From the NCBI GenBank assembly GCA_019637645.1, contig JAHBVH010000028.1, forward strand, positions 1 to 64,000: a stretch of 64,000 bases of DNA. Direction: 5' to 3'. Below the pieces are notes generated by a model, which saw only the letters and a program-made list of their open reading frames with translations, did not search any database and was not told the DNA's origin. Of this stretch, positions 1-7,096 are shown in pieces. The position numbers and the translations under genes are program-made. The first letter of the stretch is position 1, and each line of letters starts with the position of its first letter. This stretch comes from Caldilineaceae bacterium. GTDB lineage: Bacteria > Chloroflexota > Anaerolineae > Caldilineales > Caldilineaceae.

Positions 1-10
1 ACGGCTAAAG

Positions 11-316
11 GTGACGATTGACTGTGACCGGAATGTCATCATCGACACCGAGCGGCCAGCGGAGGAGAGCACAGCAACTGTGATTGATTGCGACGGTTGC
101 CCCGTCAAAGGTAGATACGCAAAATCTTGCGGATACGCAAGATTTTGCGTATCTACCTGGGTGCGGCCAGAAGATGGGGTGATCGCCTCGGGCGACCTAC
201 CGACGGCGGCGTGGTTGGAGTACGTAGAAATTGCCTATGACAAGTGCCAAGCGCGCTATGAGAGCAGGCGCTTTGACCTGCGGCGCTTTGGCGTCATTTT
301 TGATACAGGAGTATAG
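11..316 (+). CDS. Hypothetical accessory protein, possibly 5'-truncated by the window edge
   Basis: I do not recognise this protein. It starts with GTG here (about 101 residues), but the reading frame is open to the window edge, so the true start may lie upstream. It begins with an acidic stretch and has scattered Cys residues. Residues 34-49 are encoded by a 48-bp perfect inverted repeat (110-157) inserted in frame, so this part of the protein (reading roughly GRYAKSCGYARFCVST) is repeat-derived. The following gene starts three bases downstream, which suggests one transcript with the tail-fibre-like cassette to the right. It could be a virion, tail or surface-structure accessory protein judging by neighbours only. 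Confidence 0.5.
   Translation: MTIDCDRNVIIDTERPAEESTATVIDCDGCPVKGRYAKSCGYARFCVSTWVRPEDGVIASGDLPTAAWLEYVEIAYDKCQARYESRRFDLRRFGVIFDTGV
110..157. repeat. 48-bp perfect inverted repeat inside a coding region (family 1, double copy)
   Basis: Two 22-bp arms (110-131 and 136-157) are exact reverse complements separated by GATA. Each arm contains the core GATACGCAAAATCTTGCG that recurs as single palindromes at 634, 689, 1623, 2731 and 2777. Its 48-bp length keeps the host reading frame open, adding 16 codons. Confidence 0.9.
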
Positions 317-318
317 AC

Positions 319-570
319 ATGTGTAAATCATGCGGCGGTGCGCCAGCAGGCAATCAGCGGGGCCGGGAGCGGGAAGCGCGTCCCATTGCGATAGCCGAAC
401 AGGTCGCGGTCAATGTGCTGGTTCCCTTGCCCTATAGCGTTCTGTTACCGATGGCGCTTTTGAAATATGTGGAAGCGCGGCGGCTATCGCTCCACCAGCG
501 CGAGGCGACGTTGCCGCTGGCGGTGGCGGTGTGGCTGGCGGGTCGGGGGGTGGTGGAGATTAGTCAGTAG
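319..570 (+). CDS. Small hypothetical protein of the accessory cassette
   Basis: An 83-residue protein with no family I recognise. The N-terminus has a CKSCGG motif followed by a glycine/arginine-rich stretch (GNQRGRERE), then a hydrophobic segment around residues 30-50 (VLVPLPYSVLLPMALLKY) and a final hydrophobic stretch ending GRGVVEISQ. It follows the preceding gene by 2 bases, with a purine-rich site (ACAGGAG) just ahead of the start inside the upstream gene, so the two are probably translated from one message. It could be a small membrane-associated or structural protein; the evidence for its being a gene is the tight spacing and the ribosome site. Confidence 0.5.
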   Translation: MCKSCGGAPAGNQRGREREARPIAIAEQVAVNVLVPLPYSVLLPMALLKYVEARRLSLHQREATLPLAVAVWLAGRGVVEISQ

Positions 571-720
571 GCAGAGGACAGAAGGGCAGAGGACAGAAGA
601 CGGAGGACAGAGGACAGAGGGCAGAGGACAGAAGTAGATACGCAAGATTTTGCGTATCTACCGCGGGATCAGAGAAGGGCAGAGGACAGTAGATACGCAA
701 AATCTTGCGTATTTACCGCA
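571..720. repeat. Degenerate 'gaggacaga' tract with two family-1 palindromes
   Basis: After the stop codon comes a tract of degenerate direct repeats of the type GCAGAGGACAGAA, then palindromes at 634-662 and 689-717 (core GTAGATACGC...GCGTATCTAC). The central octamer is AAGATTTT in the first and AAAATCTT in the second, so the copies lie in opposite orientation. No gene is visible here. The same kind of tract recurs at 1576-1655 and 2715-2810, always between genes of this cassette. Confidence 0.85.
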
Positions 721-734
721 TAGGGAGGGTGAAC

Positions 735-950
735 ATGGGGAAGTGTAAGAAGTGTCATCAGGGGCCAGCGGGGCCAGTTGGGCCGGAAGGGCCACAGGGG
801 CCAGCGGGCATACCGGCCAGTGTGGTTGTGACGGCGACGGGCGGGGAATTGACGGTTGATGTGGGTGGCGTGGTGGGAACGCTGGATTTTTCGGCCTATG
901 CGGTGGAGGACTTGAGCGGGAATCCGATTGGCTATCTGATGCCGCTGTAG
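735..950 (+). CDS. Short collagen-like protein
   Basis: A 71-residue protein starting at the ATG at 735, which has a ribosome site (GGGAGGGTGA) directly upstream. An upstream in-frame ATG would lie inside the repeat palindrome and is unlikely. After MGKCKKCHQ come collagen-type Gly-X-Y triplets (GPAGPVGPEGPQGPAG, residues 10-25) and then a beta-rich tail. Gly-X-Y segments are known from phage tail fibres and from bacterial surface filaments such as the Bacillus BclA family, where they form trimeric stalks capped by C1q-like heads. The two genes at 1673 and 2208 look like such heads, so this could be a stalk component. The Cys pairs near the N-terminus are unexplained. Confidence 0.65.
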   Translation: MGKCKKCHQGPAGPVGPEGPQGPAGIPASVVVTATGGELTVDVGGVVGTLDFSAYAVEDLSGNPIGYLMPL

Positions 951-1008
951 TCAGGGGGTAGAGAGTAGTTGTATGGTACGAAACAATTTAATGACAGGAG
1001 AGTGAATC

Positions 1009-1575
1009 ATGGCAGTGCAAGTTGTAACTTCGGGTGATATTGGGGATGGATTGGCGATTGCTGACGGCAAGCTACAGGTGAAGCTTGGCGCGGGGTTGGT
1101 GCTGGATGATGCGGCGGTGGCGGTTGACCAAGCAGCGCTTACACCAACGGTGGAGATGTCGCTTACTGGCGAAGTCATCACTGTGACGGTCAATGGCGTG
1201 AGCGCCGACCAAGACCTGACCAGCGTGGTGACCGACTTGTATGGCACACCAGCTTTTACCGAAGCGGTGCAGGATGCGGTGGGCCAGGCGGTGATGGCCG
1301 GCGCAGGCATCACCTACGACGATGTGATGAACGCGCTCTATACGACCTTGGGCAGCACAGTGATTGATGGATGGGGGCTGTATGTGGATGAAAACGATAA
1401 TCATCTCAAGGTTGGTTGGGACCCTGCCACACCACTACCGATTGAGGTGACGGAATTGGGCATTAAAGTTGGGACGCCGACAGCGCTACAGATCATCGCC
1501 GCGCTCAATGAGGATGAGCTTCTTGTTGACGTGCAGGACTTGGGCGGCACTCACCTGTTCTATGGGATTGCGTAG
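1009..1575 (+). CDS. Tail-fibre-like or surface protein sharing the cassette's N-terminal module
   Basis: A 188-residue, Gly/Ala/Val/Asp-rich protein with a good ribosome site (GACAGGAGAG) before its ATG. The first 40 residues (MAVQVVTSGDIGDGLAIADG, then KLQVKLGAGLVLDD) match in pattern the N-termini of the next two genes (MAVQILTPANLGSEFDLGT, then KVHIKAGDGVALD). Repeated short beta-rich units of the 'DGKLQVKLG' kind are typical of phage tail-fibre and baseplate-decoration proteins. The rest, including a DVMNALYTTLGSTVIDGWG stretch, is not recognised. No signal peptide is evident, which favours a virion or contractile-injection origin over secretion by Sec, but this is inference. Confidence 0.6.
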   Translation: MAVQVVTSGDIGDGLAIADGKLQVKLGAGLVLDDAAVAVDQAALTPTVEMSLTGEVITVTVNGVSADQDLTSVVTDLYGTPAFTEAVQDAVGQAVMAGAGITYDDVMNALYTTLGSTVIDGWGLYVDENDNHLKVGWDPATPLPIEVTELGIKVGTPTALQIIAALNEDELLVDVQDLGGTHLFYGIA

Positions 1576-1655
1576 AGCAGTGAGACAGTGAGGCAGTAGG
1601 ATAGTAGAGCAGTAGGACAGAAGGTAGATACGCAAAATCTTGCGTATCTACCGCG
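1576..1655. repeat. Degenerate 'gacagtag' tract with one family-1 palindrome
   Basis: Direct repeats of the type GAGCAGTGAGACAGT run into a 30-bp palindrome at 1623-1652 (GGTAGATACGC...GCGTATCTACC), followed by CGCGGGATT as after other copies. It fills the gap between two cassette genes and holds no visible gene. Confidence 0.85.
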
Positions 1656-1672
1656 GGATTGGAGAAGGGGGC

Positions 1673-2206
1673 ATGATGGCCGTACAGATTTTGACTCCGG
1701 CCAACTTGGGGAGTGAGTTCGACTTGGGGACGCTGGAGGCGGGGAAAGTCCACATCAAAGCCGGGGATGGGGTGGCGCTGGATTTGGCGAGCCAGCAGTT
1801 GAAAGCCAACCTAGCCTACCAGCAGGTGATCCTGGGGGCGGGCTACGCGATTGCAGGCGTCGCTACCTATGAAACCGTGCCGGGGCTGGCCCTGACCCTT
1901 GCGGCACCGGGTGTCTATTGGCTCTTTGCGAATGTGACCGGACAGGCCGGGGCAGGCGTAGCCAACCAAGGGATGCTTTCGCGCTTGGTGGACGATGGAG
2001 TACCGATTGCAGGCAGCGAACGCCAGACGGGCTATCACAGTACGAGCATGGTTGCGGGACAAACGGCAACGCTATTGGCAATGCTGGTGGTGACGGCAGC
2101 ACCGCGGACGATTACCGTTGAGGTGCAGAAGTTGGCGAGCGCCGCGTATAGCGTGTTGGCCGCGGGCACCGGCAATACGTTGCTAGGCTCAATTAAGGTG
2201 GCATGA
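1673..2206 (+). CDS. C1q/TNF-like domain protein of the cassette (paralogue A)
   Basis: 177-178 residues; the start is the tandem ATGATG at 1673/1676 after the ribosome site GGAGAAGGGGG. Earlier in-frame starts lie inside the palindrome. An N-terminal module (about residues 2-40) is shared with the flanking genes. The remainder has the pattern of a C1q/TNF-like jelly roll: a 'GVYWLFANVTG' strand, a 'LSRLVDDGVPIAGS' strand-loop, 'APRTITVEVQKLAS' and a terminal 'LLGSIKVA' strand. Such domains cap collagen-like stalks in bacterial surface fibres and occur in phage tail fibres. It is a tandem paralogue of the next gene. The domain assignment is by visual pattern only. Confidence 0.6.
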   Translation: MMAVQILTPANLGSEFDLGTLEAGKVHIKAGDGVALDLASQQLKANLAYQQVILGAGYAIAGVATYETVPGLALTLAAPGVYWLFANVTGQAGAGVANQGMLSRLVDDGVPIAGSERQTGYHSTSMVAGQTATLLAMLVVTAAPRTITVEVQKLASAAYSVLAAGTGNTLLGSIKVA

Positions 2207-2207
2207 C

Positions 2208-2714
2208 ATGGTACAGATTCTGACCCCGGCCAACTTGGGGAGTGAGTTCGACCTGGGGACGCTTGCGGCGGGGAAGGTCCACATCAAAGCTGGCAATGGC
2301 GTGGCGCTGGATGCAACGCCGCAAGTAGTGATGGCGCTGGCGAGCCATGCGGTGAGCTTGGCGGCCAACCATACCGTGACGGGCAACGTGACCTTTGGCA
2401 ACATCACGGGGTTGTCTATGGTGCTAGGGGAACCGGGTACCTATTGGCTGTGGTATAGCTTGAGCGGGACTATTCCCAACGCGGCAAATGGGGTTTTTGC
2501 GGGGAGATTGCTGGACAATGGCGCGGTGGTGCCGGGTTCGGGCAGTTTGGGCGTTTATATGCTGGGCGGCCACCGACCGGCTACGCAGTGCTTTGGGATG
2601 GTGTTGCATACGGTGACCGCGCCGCGCACGATTCAGGCGCAGGCGATGAAGGGCAGTGCGAATTTGTCGTTGGCCGCGAATACAACACAGATGGGGTATC
2701 TCAAGATCGCGTAG
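2208..2714 (+). CDS. C1q/TNF-like domain protein of the cassette (paralogue B)
   Basis: 168 residues, starting one base after the stop of its paralogue (TGACATGG), so probably translationally coupled. The first 35 residues are nearly identical to paralogue A at both protein and DNA level (MVQILTPANLGSEFDLGT), whereas the centre has diverged strongly; C-terminal landmarks are again alignable (PGTYWLWYSLSG, GRLLDNGAVVPGSG, APRTIQAQAMKG, MGYLKIA). This is what a tandem duplication with diversifying binding heads would give. Alternative readings are a tail-fibre tip or a secreted adhesin; no signal peptide is visible. Confidence 0.6.
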   Translation: MVQILTPANLGSEFDLGTLAAGKVHIKAGNGVALDATPQVVMALASHAVSLAANHTVTGNVTFGNITGLSMVLGEPGTYWLWYSLSGTIPNAANGVFAGRLLDNGAVVPGSGSLGVYMLGGHRPATQCFGMVLHTVTAPRTIQAQAMKGSANLSLAANTTQMGYLKIA

Positions 2715-2810
2715 GGCAGTGGGACAGTAGGTAGATACGCAAGATTTTGCGTATTTACCGCAGAAGACAGAGGGCAGTAGATACGCAAGATTTTGCGTAT
2801 TTACCGCGGG
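2715..2810. repeat. Tract with two family-1 palindromes closing the cassette
   Basis: GGGCAGTGGGACAGTAG leads into palindromes at 2731-2759 and 2777-2805, both with central AAGATTTT and with a GCGTATTTACC right arm rather than GCGTATCTACC. The tract ends immediately before the convergent 3' end of dnaN and could act as a shared termination region. Confidence 0.8.
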
Positions 2811-2814
2811 AAGA

Positions 2815-4008
2815 CTACCGCGCCCCATGCATGGGCATAATCAGGTGGAGGAATGTTGTCTCGGCACCGACGGGGCGGATGAGGCAGGGACGGGTTGGTA
2901 GGGTGGTTTCGAGCAGAAGGTGGGATTGTTCAATCCGGTTGAGGATCTCAATCAGGAAGCGGACATCCAGGACAATGTCGAGGGCGTGGCCGGTAATCGC
3001 GGCATTGATGGTGTGAACATTGCTCCCCACCTCGGCGCTGGTTGCGGTTAGGCGTAGTTGGCCGCTGTGGAACCCATTGCCTGGCAGGAGCGTAATGGCA
3101 AGCCGGTTGCCATTGCCCCGGGCAAAGAGGGCTGCGGCGCGGGCGGCTTGCAACAGGGCGGCGGTCTCAACCACCGTTTGCGTCGTGGCGTTTTGGGGAA
3201 TCACGGTATTGGGATCGGGGAAGCGGGCATCAATCAATTCGCTGACTAACTCGACCCGGTGAAAACGCGCTTTGTGGGCCGCGGCATCGCCCCATAGTTG
3301 AAAGAGCACTTGGTTGCGGGCTGGCGTGATCAACAGTTGGATGGGCCGCGTTTCGGCAGTCTCGGCACTAATGCGGGCCAGTTCGCGCAGATTGTCCGCT
3401 GGGATCAACACCGTGACAGGCTCGGCCCGACTAGGTTGGTCGAGCGGCATGTGCAAGAGACTTAACCGGTGCATATCGGTTGCGGTCAGGGTGACCATTT
3501 CCTGCTGAAAGCGCAGTTCAACGCCGGTCAAGGTGGGGCGGTTGTCATCGTCAGACGCGGCAAAGATCACTTGGTCGAGTGCCTTGCGCAAGGTGCGGGT
3601 ATCGAATTGAATGGGGATAGGGGCTTCTTTTTGGCTGGCCTGAAAGGTGGGGATGATGGGAAAGTCGTAGGCGTCGATCCCCTTCAACTGGGCATCTGCC
3701 GTGCCACAACTGAGATGGAGGCTTTGGGTACGGACATTCAGCTCCATATCAATGCGTGTGGGGGGCAGTTGATTGATAAAGTCATTAAAGAGCCGCGCGG
3801 GAATGGTGATCTCCCCCTCATCGACCACCTTGGCTCCAACCCAACAACTAATGCTAATTTGACGATTGGTGGCCGCCAGCCGGATCTGGTTGTCTCTGGC
3901 TTCGAGGAGGATATTGTTGAGGACGGGCAAACTATTGCGGGATGCCACGGCGCGGCTCACGAGTGCTAATCCCTTGGCCAAGTTCTCTTGCAGACAACTG
4001 ACACGCAC
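2815..4008 (-). CDS. dnaN: DNA polymerase III subunit beta (sliding clamp)
   Basis: The beta clamp forms a ring on DNA that tethers the replicative polymerase. The protein shows the family pattern from its start (MRVSCLQENLAKGLALVSRA, with RNSLPVLNNILLE) through three repeated clamp domains to the characteristic end LIMPMHGAR. The start chosen is GTG at 4008, with a ribosome site (AGAGGGGG) upstream, giving 397 residues; a longer frame to an ATG at 4077 would begin upstream of the promoter at 4045-4073 and has no family homology. The gene is not beside dnaA or recF here, but between an accessory cassette and an unrelated enzyme, so it could be the main clamp or a second copy. Confidence 0.92.
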   Translation of the reverse strand: MRVSCLQENLAKGLALVSRAVASRNSLPVLNNILLEARDNQIRLAATNRQISISCWVGAKVVDEGEITIPARLFNDFINQLPPTRIDMELNVRTQSLHLSCGTADAQLKGIDAYDFPIIPTFQASQKEAPIPIQFDTRTLRKALDQVIFAASDDDNRPTLTGVELRFQQEMVTLTATDMHRLSLLHMPLDQPSRAEPVTVLIPADNLRELARISAETAETRPIQLLITPARNQVLFQLWGDAAAHKARFHRVELVSELIDARFPDPNTVIPQNATTQTVVETAALLQAARAAALFARGNGNRLAITLLPGNGFHSGQLRLTATSAEVGSNVHTINAAITGHALDIVLDVRFLIEILNRIEQSHLLLETTLPTRPCLIRPVGAETTFLHLIMPMHGAR

Positions 4009-4044
4009 CAGTACCCCCTCTGTGATCTTGTGGCTTTCGCTGCC

Positions 4045-4073
4045 AGTATAGTGGCTTTCCCCCCATCTGTCAA
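4045..4073 (-). promoter_or_regulatory. Consensus sigma-70-type promoter of dnaN
   Basis: Read on the minus strand: TTGACA (4073-4068), 17-bp spacer, TATACT (4050-4045). Transcription would start near 4038, leaving about 30 bases to the GTG start at 4008. This decides the start codon of dnaN. Confidence 0.8.
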
Positions 4074-4214
4074 TCAAAGCGTCTGGGGCAAAAAAGTACG
4101 CTTTTTGAATTCATGCCGCTATGGTATCCTATCAGAAGCAACCGCGTGCCACCCCGCCGCTCATCAATGGCTGCTATCTCCAGCTTGACCAGGAACGAAT
4201 GAGGTTTTCAAGCC

Positions 4215-5201
4215 ATGCATTTTCAAGAATTTGCTCTGCCCACCTTGCCGATGGGCCAAAAACAGACGGGCTGGCTGACTGTCGCGACCCGGGCCGATGG
4301 TAGTGAATGGCGTTTACCCCTGCTCACGATCACCGGCCAACATCCTGGCCCCACCTTGGTGGTCACGGCGGCGGTCCATGGCGATGAATATGAGGGGATC
4401 GAAGCCATTCCTACCATTTTCCGTCAGGTCGAGCCGACTGACCTGCGTGGCAAGTTGGTCATGGTGCCTGTCTGTAACATGCCCGCGTATGAAGCAGCTA
4501 CCCGCAGCAGCCCGATCGATGGGCTGAATCTGGCGCGGGTCTTCCCCGGTGATCCCAACGGCACGATCACCCAGCAGATTGCCTATTGGATCGCCGAAAA
4601 GCTCTTGCGTCACGCCGATTTTTACATCGACCTCCATAGTGGTGGTGCGACTTACCAAATCCCGACCTTGATTGGCTATGTTTATGATGCGGGCAGCATC
4701 GGCCAACGTTCCCAAGCTGGCGCACGGGCTTTTGGCGCGCCGGTCTTGTGGGGTCATCCTCTGCCGACTGCGCCTGGGCGAACAGTTTCGGCGGCCACTG
4801 ACTTTGGCGTGCCGTGGCTCTATACCGAAGCGCCCGGTGGTGGCTATGCCCGCCCGGATGATGTGGCCTGTTTTGTGCAGGGGGTGATCAATGTCATGCG
4901 TTGGCTGGCAATGCTGGCAGGGACACCAGAACCACGCCCGTTGACCCATCACCTCTTTGGCGATGGCAATCTGGATCAGGTGATTGACGCGGCGGTGGCA
5001 GGCTATTTCCGCGCCGAAGTCAACTTGCTCGATCCCGTTGTGGCTGGGCAGCGCTTGGGGCGGATCGTGGATCTCTTTGGTCAAGTGCTTCAGGAAGTCA
5101 CCGCTGATCAAGCGGGCGTGGTGATCATGTTGCGCCGCTTTCACCGGGTGCATGTTGGCGACGGCCTTGCCCAAATTACGACTGTGTTACGTGATGCCTA
5201 A
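4215..5201 (+). CDS. Succinylglutamate desuccinylase/aspartoacylase family zinc deacylase
   Basis: A 328-residue cytosolic metallo-deacylase of the M14-related AstE/AspA family, which removes acyl groups from N-acyl amino acids. Zinc ligands are visible as HGDEYEG (His55, Glu58) and DLHSGG (His141); the general-base Glu is probably Glu205 in YTEAPGGG. The C-terminal beta domain (about residues 245-328) is typical of this family and often ends in a lipoyl-like hammerhead. The closest subfamily may be the ectoine-pathway deacetylase type (DoeB-like) but no ectoine genes are nearby, so the substrate is open. It precedes an aldo/keto reductase by about 50 bases and may share its transcript. Confidence 0.82.
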   Translation: MHFQEFALPTLPMGQKQTGWLTVATRADGSEWRLPLLTITGQHPGPTLVVTAAVHGDEYEGIEAIPTIFRQVEPTDLRGKLVMVPVCNMPAYEAATRSSPIDGLNLARVFPGDPNGTITQQIAYWIAEKLLRHADFYIDLHSGGATYQIPTLIGYVYDAGSIGQRSQAGARAFGAPVLWGHPLPTAPGRTVSAATDFGVPWLYTEAPGGGYARPDDVACFVQGVINVMRWLAMLAGTPEPRPLTHHLFGDGNLDQVIDAAVAGYFRAEVNLLDPVVAGQRLGRIVDLFGQVLQEVTADQAGVVIMLRRFHRVHVGDGLAQITTVLRDA

Positions 5202-5253
5202 GGCATGATGCGTACCGAAAAATTGATTCTATAGAAAAAGTGGGGAGAAGAAG

Positions 5254-6162
5254 ATGGAATATCGAAAATTAGGGAGAACGGATCTCAAGGTCAGCGCCAT
5301 TAGCTTGGGCGCGGTAACCTTTAGCCGTGAAATTGATCAGGCCACGGCCTTTACCATTCTCGACCACGCGGTGGACCGGGGGATCAACCTGATTGACACT
5401 GCCGAAGCCTATAACAAAGGCGGTTCCGAGACGGTCGTTGGTGAATGGCTCAAGGCGAGTGGCAAGCGCGACAAAGTATATGTGGCGACCAAATTGATCC
5501 CGCCTTTGACGAAGGCACGGATTCCCGAGGCCGCTGAGGCTAGCCTGCGTCGGCTCCAAACCGATGTGATCGATCTGTATCAGATCCATGCCTTTGACAA
5601 AAACACGCCCCTCGATGAATCGCTAGAGGCGCTGGGCAAGTTGGTGACCGCGGGCAAGGTGCGTTATCTGGGCTGTAGCAACTTTGCGGCTTGGCAACTC
5701 TGCAAAGCTCTGTGGCGGGCCGATGTGCATGGGTTGCCACGGCTGGAATCGGTGCAGCCCAACTACAACTTGGCGATTCGCGATATCGAAGCCGAACTTT
5801 TGCCCCTTTGCGCCGACCAAGAGATTGGCGTCCTCTCGTACAGCCCGCTGGGCGCGGGTTTCCTCACGGGGAAATATAGCAAGAGTTGGACCGCGCCCCA
5901 AGGGACGCGCTTTGACATCATCCCTGATCACTGGGCTGTTTATGAGAATCCCACTTCGATGAATCGGATGGAGAATCTACGGACCAAATCCCAAGAGACG
6001 GGCGTCTCTATGGTTCAACTCGCCATGGCTTGGGTGTTGGGCCAACCCGGCATCACCTCCACCTTGATCGGTTGTCGCAACACGACCCAAGTTGATCAAG
6101 CCTTTGATGCCGCGGCCATGGGCCTGTCGCCAGAGCTACGCGCCGAGTTCAATAGCTGGTAG
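5254..6162 (+). CDS. Aldo/keto reductase
   Basis: A 302-residue NAD(P)H-dependent oxidoreductase with the (beta/alpha)8 barrel fold. The catalytic tetrad of the family is visible: Asp48 (NLIDTAEAY), Tyr53, Lys80 (YVATK) and His112 (YQIHAFD). The C-terminal cofactor-binding stretch is present (LIGCRNTTQVDQAF). It looks like the YajO/GSP69 group that reduces aldehydes and keto sugars. A strong ribosome site (GGGGAGAAG) lies 6 bases before the ATG. Directly downstream, a palindrome (6176-6204) separates it from the convergent DUF4013 gene. Confidence 0.9.
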   Translation: MEYRKLGRTDLKVSAISLGAVTFSREIDQATAFTILDHAVDRGINLIDTAEAYNKGGSETVVGEWLKASGKRDKVYVATKLIPPLTKARIPEAAEASLRRLQTDVIDLYQIHAFDKNTPLDESLEALGKLVTAGKVRYLGCSNFAAWQLCKALWRADVHGLPRLESVQPNYNLAIRDIEAELLPLCADQEIGVLSYSPLGAGFLTGKYSKSWTAPQGTRFDIIPDHWAVYENPTSMNRMENLRTKSQETGVSMVQLAMAWVLGQPGITSTLIGCRNTTQVDQAFDAAAMGLSPELRAEFNSW

Positions 6163-6175
6163 GCGTAGTTTCAGC

Positions 6176-6204
6176 ACCTGACAGGTTTGCAAAACCTGTC
6201 AGGT
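6176..6204. terminator. Family-2 palindrome between convergent genes
   Basis: ACCTGACAGGTTT and AAACCTGTCAGGT arms form a near-perfect 13-bp stem. Sited 14 bases after one stop codon and 16 before the other, it probably terminates transcription from both sides. Relatives occur at 11943, 36871, 39145, 43988 and 52916. Confidence 0.7.
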
Positions 6205-6219
6205 TGAGGGCTCTATTGT

Positions 6220-6933
6220 TTAGCGTGCGATAACCGCCGACGTTGCCTGTGGTCCCCGTGCTAACTGCCCATAGAGATGGTGTTGGAAGAGCATGGTGAC
6301 CAAAATACCCAAGGGAATCGTTACCGCTAGCCCGATGAAGCAGAGGATCACGCCGGTGATCATCGCTACGAGGCTCAACACAAAGCTACCCGCCAAGTAG
6401 ATAATGCTGACCAGCAGCACTTGCGCCAGATTTTGGCGTGTCCACTGCCAGATCGCGGTTAACTGAAGGCCACTACGAATCTCCTCGTCGCGGGCAAAGG
6501 CAATAGTAAAGCCTGGCGTCAGCACCGCAATGAGAAGCCCATAGAGCATGGTAAGGCAGACCCCACCAAACAAGATCATGCTCCCGAGAAATTGTGCCGC
6601 GTCGCGTCGGCTATCCACGAGTACCCCGCCAATGCCCATGGGGACAATCACCACAAAGATGGGCAATGACCAGATCAAGGCCACCGCTGCCAATTTAAGG
6701 CCACGGACCAGATCTTCACTCCATTGGTTCCACTCGGGCAGCGGTTTCGGTTGCCCGTCGCGTACATTTTGTAAGAGCCGAATCGAATATCCAGCTAGGA
6801 TTAAATAGCCCAGCACACCGATTAAGACAGGGGCGAGGAGTGTACTAAATAGGGTAACACCCACGCCAATGCCAATCTTTTCACCCCACCGCTCATCTTC
6901 GGTAATAAAAGTGACTGCTTTAGCAATATCCAT
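6220..6933 (-). CDS. DUF4013 family integral membrane protein
   Basis: A 237-residue membrane protein with five to six hydrophobic segments: about residues 25-50, 85-105, 130-160, 175-200 and 200-225. The N-terminal WGEKIGIGVGVTL and the loop LLQNVRDGQPKPLPEW are the family hallmark of DUF4013, whose function is unknown. There is no catalytic motif. It is a single gene on the minus strand with a ribosome site (GGAGGTTGATG) overlapping the approach to its ATG. Its neighbours do not suggest a role. Confidence 0.8.
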   Translation of the reverse strand: MDIAKAVTFITEDERWGEKIGIGVGVTLFSTLLAPVLIGVLGYLILAGYSIRLLQNVRDGQPKPLPEWNQWSEDLVRGLKLAAVALIWSLPIFVVIVPMGIGGVLVDSRRDAAQFLGSMILFGGVCLTMLYGLLIAVLTPGFTIAFARDEEIRSGLQLTAIWQWTRQNLAQVLLVSIIYLAGSFVLSLVAMITGVILCFIGLAVTIPLGILVTMLFQHHLYGQLARGPQATSAVIAR

Positions 6934-7010
6934 TCATCAACCTCCTGTGTAAAGTTTGCTTTGATCACAATACGCAAAAGATTTGAGTTGGTTGCACAGG
7001 ATCAAGCTTT

Positions 7011-7076
7011 GGACGCGGATAGACGCGGAAGAACGCGGATTATTTTATCCGCGTTCTTCCGCGTCTATCCGCGTCC
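7011..7076. terminator. 30-bp perfect inverted repeat built of ACGCGGA heptads
   Basis: Two 30-bp arms (7011-7040 and 7047-7076) are exact reverse complements around TATTTT. Each arm carries three near-direct copies of ACGCGGA. It lies 20 bases beyond the queG stop codon on the minus strand and would form a very stable RNA hairpin, so a terminator or RNA 3'-end stabiliser is likely. Confidence 0.75.
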
Positions 7077-7096
7077 CTTTTCCCTCGCTTGGTAGG

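Noticed and set aside
1..2714. Complete prophage
   Set aside because: Only small tail-fibre-like genes are visible; no integrase, terminase, portal or capsid gene is in the window.
110..2805. CRISPR array
   Set aside because: The repeated units are palindromes at irregular distances with genes between them, not regularly spaced repeats with unique spacers of constant length.
2815..4077. dnaN starting at the ATG at 4077
   Set aside because: A consensus promoter lies between this ATG and the family-like N-terminus; the GTG at 4008 has a ribosome site.
4314..5174. A 286-codon minus-strand frame opposite the AstE-like deacylase
   Set aside because: Antisense shadow; His/Arg-rich composition typical of reversed GC-rich genes.
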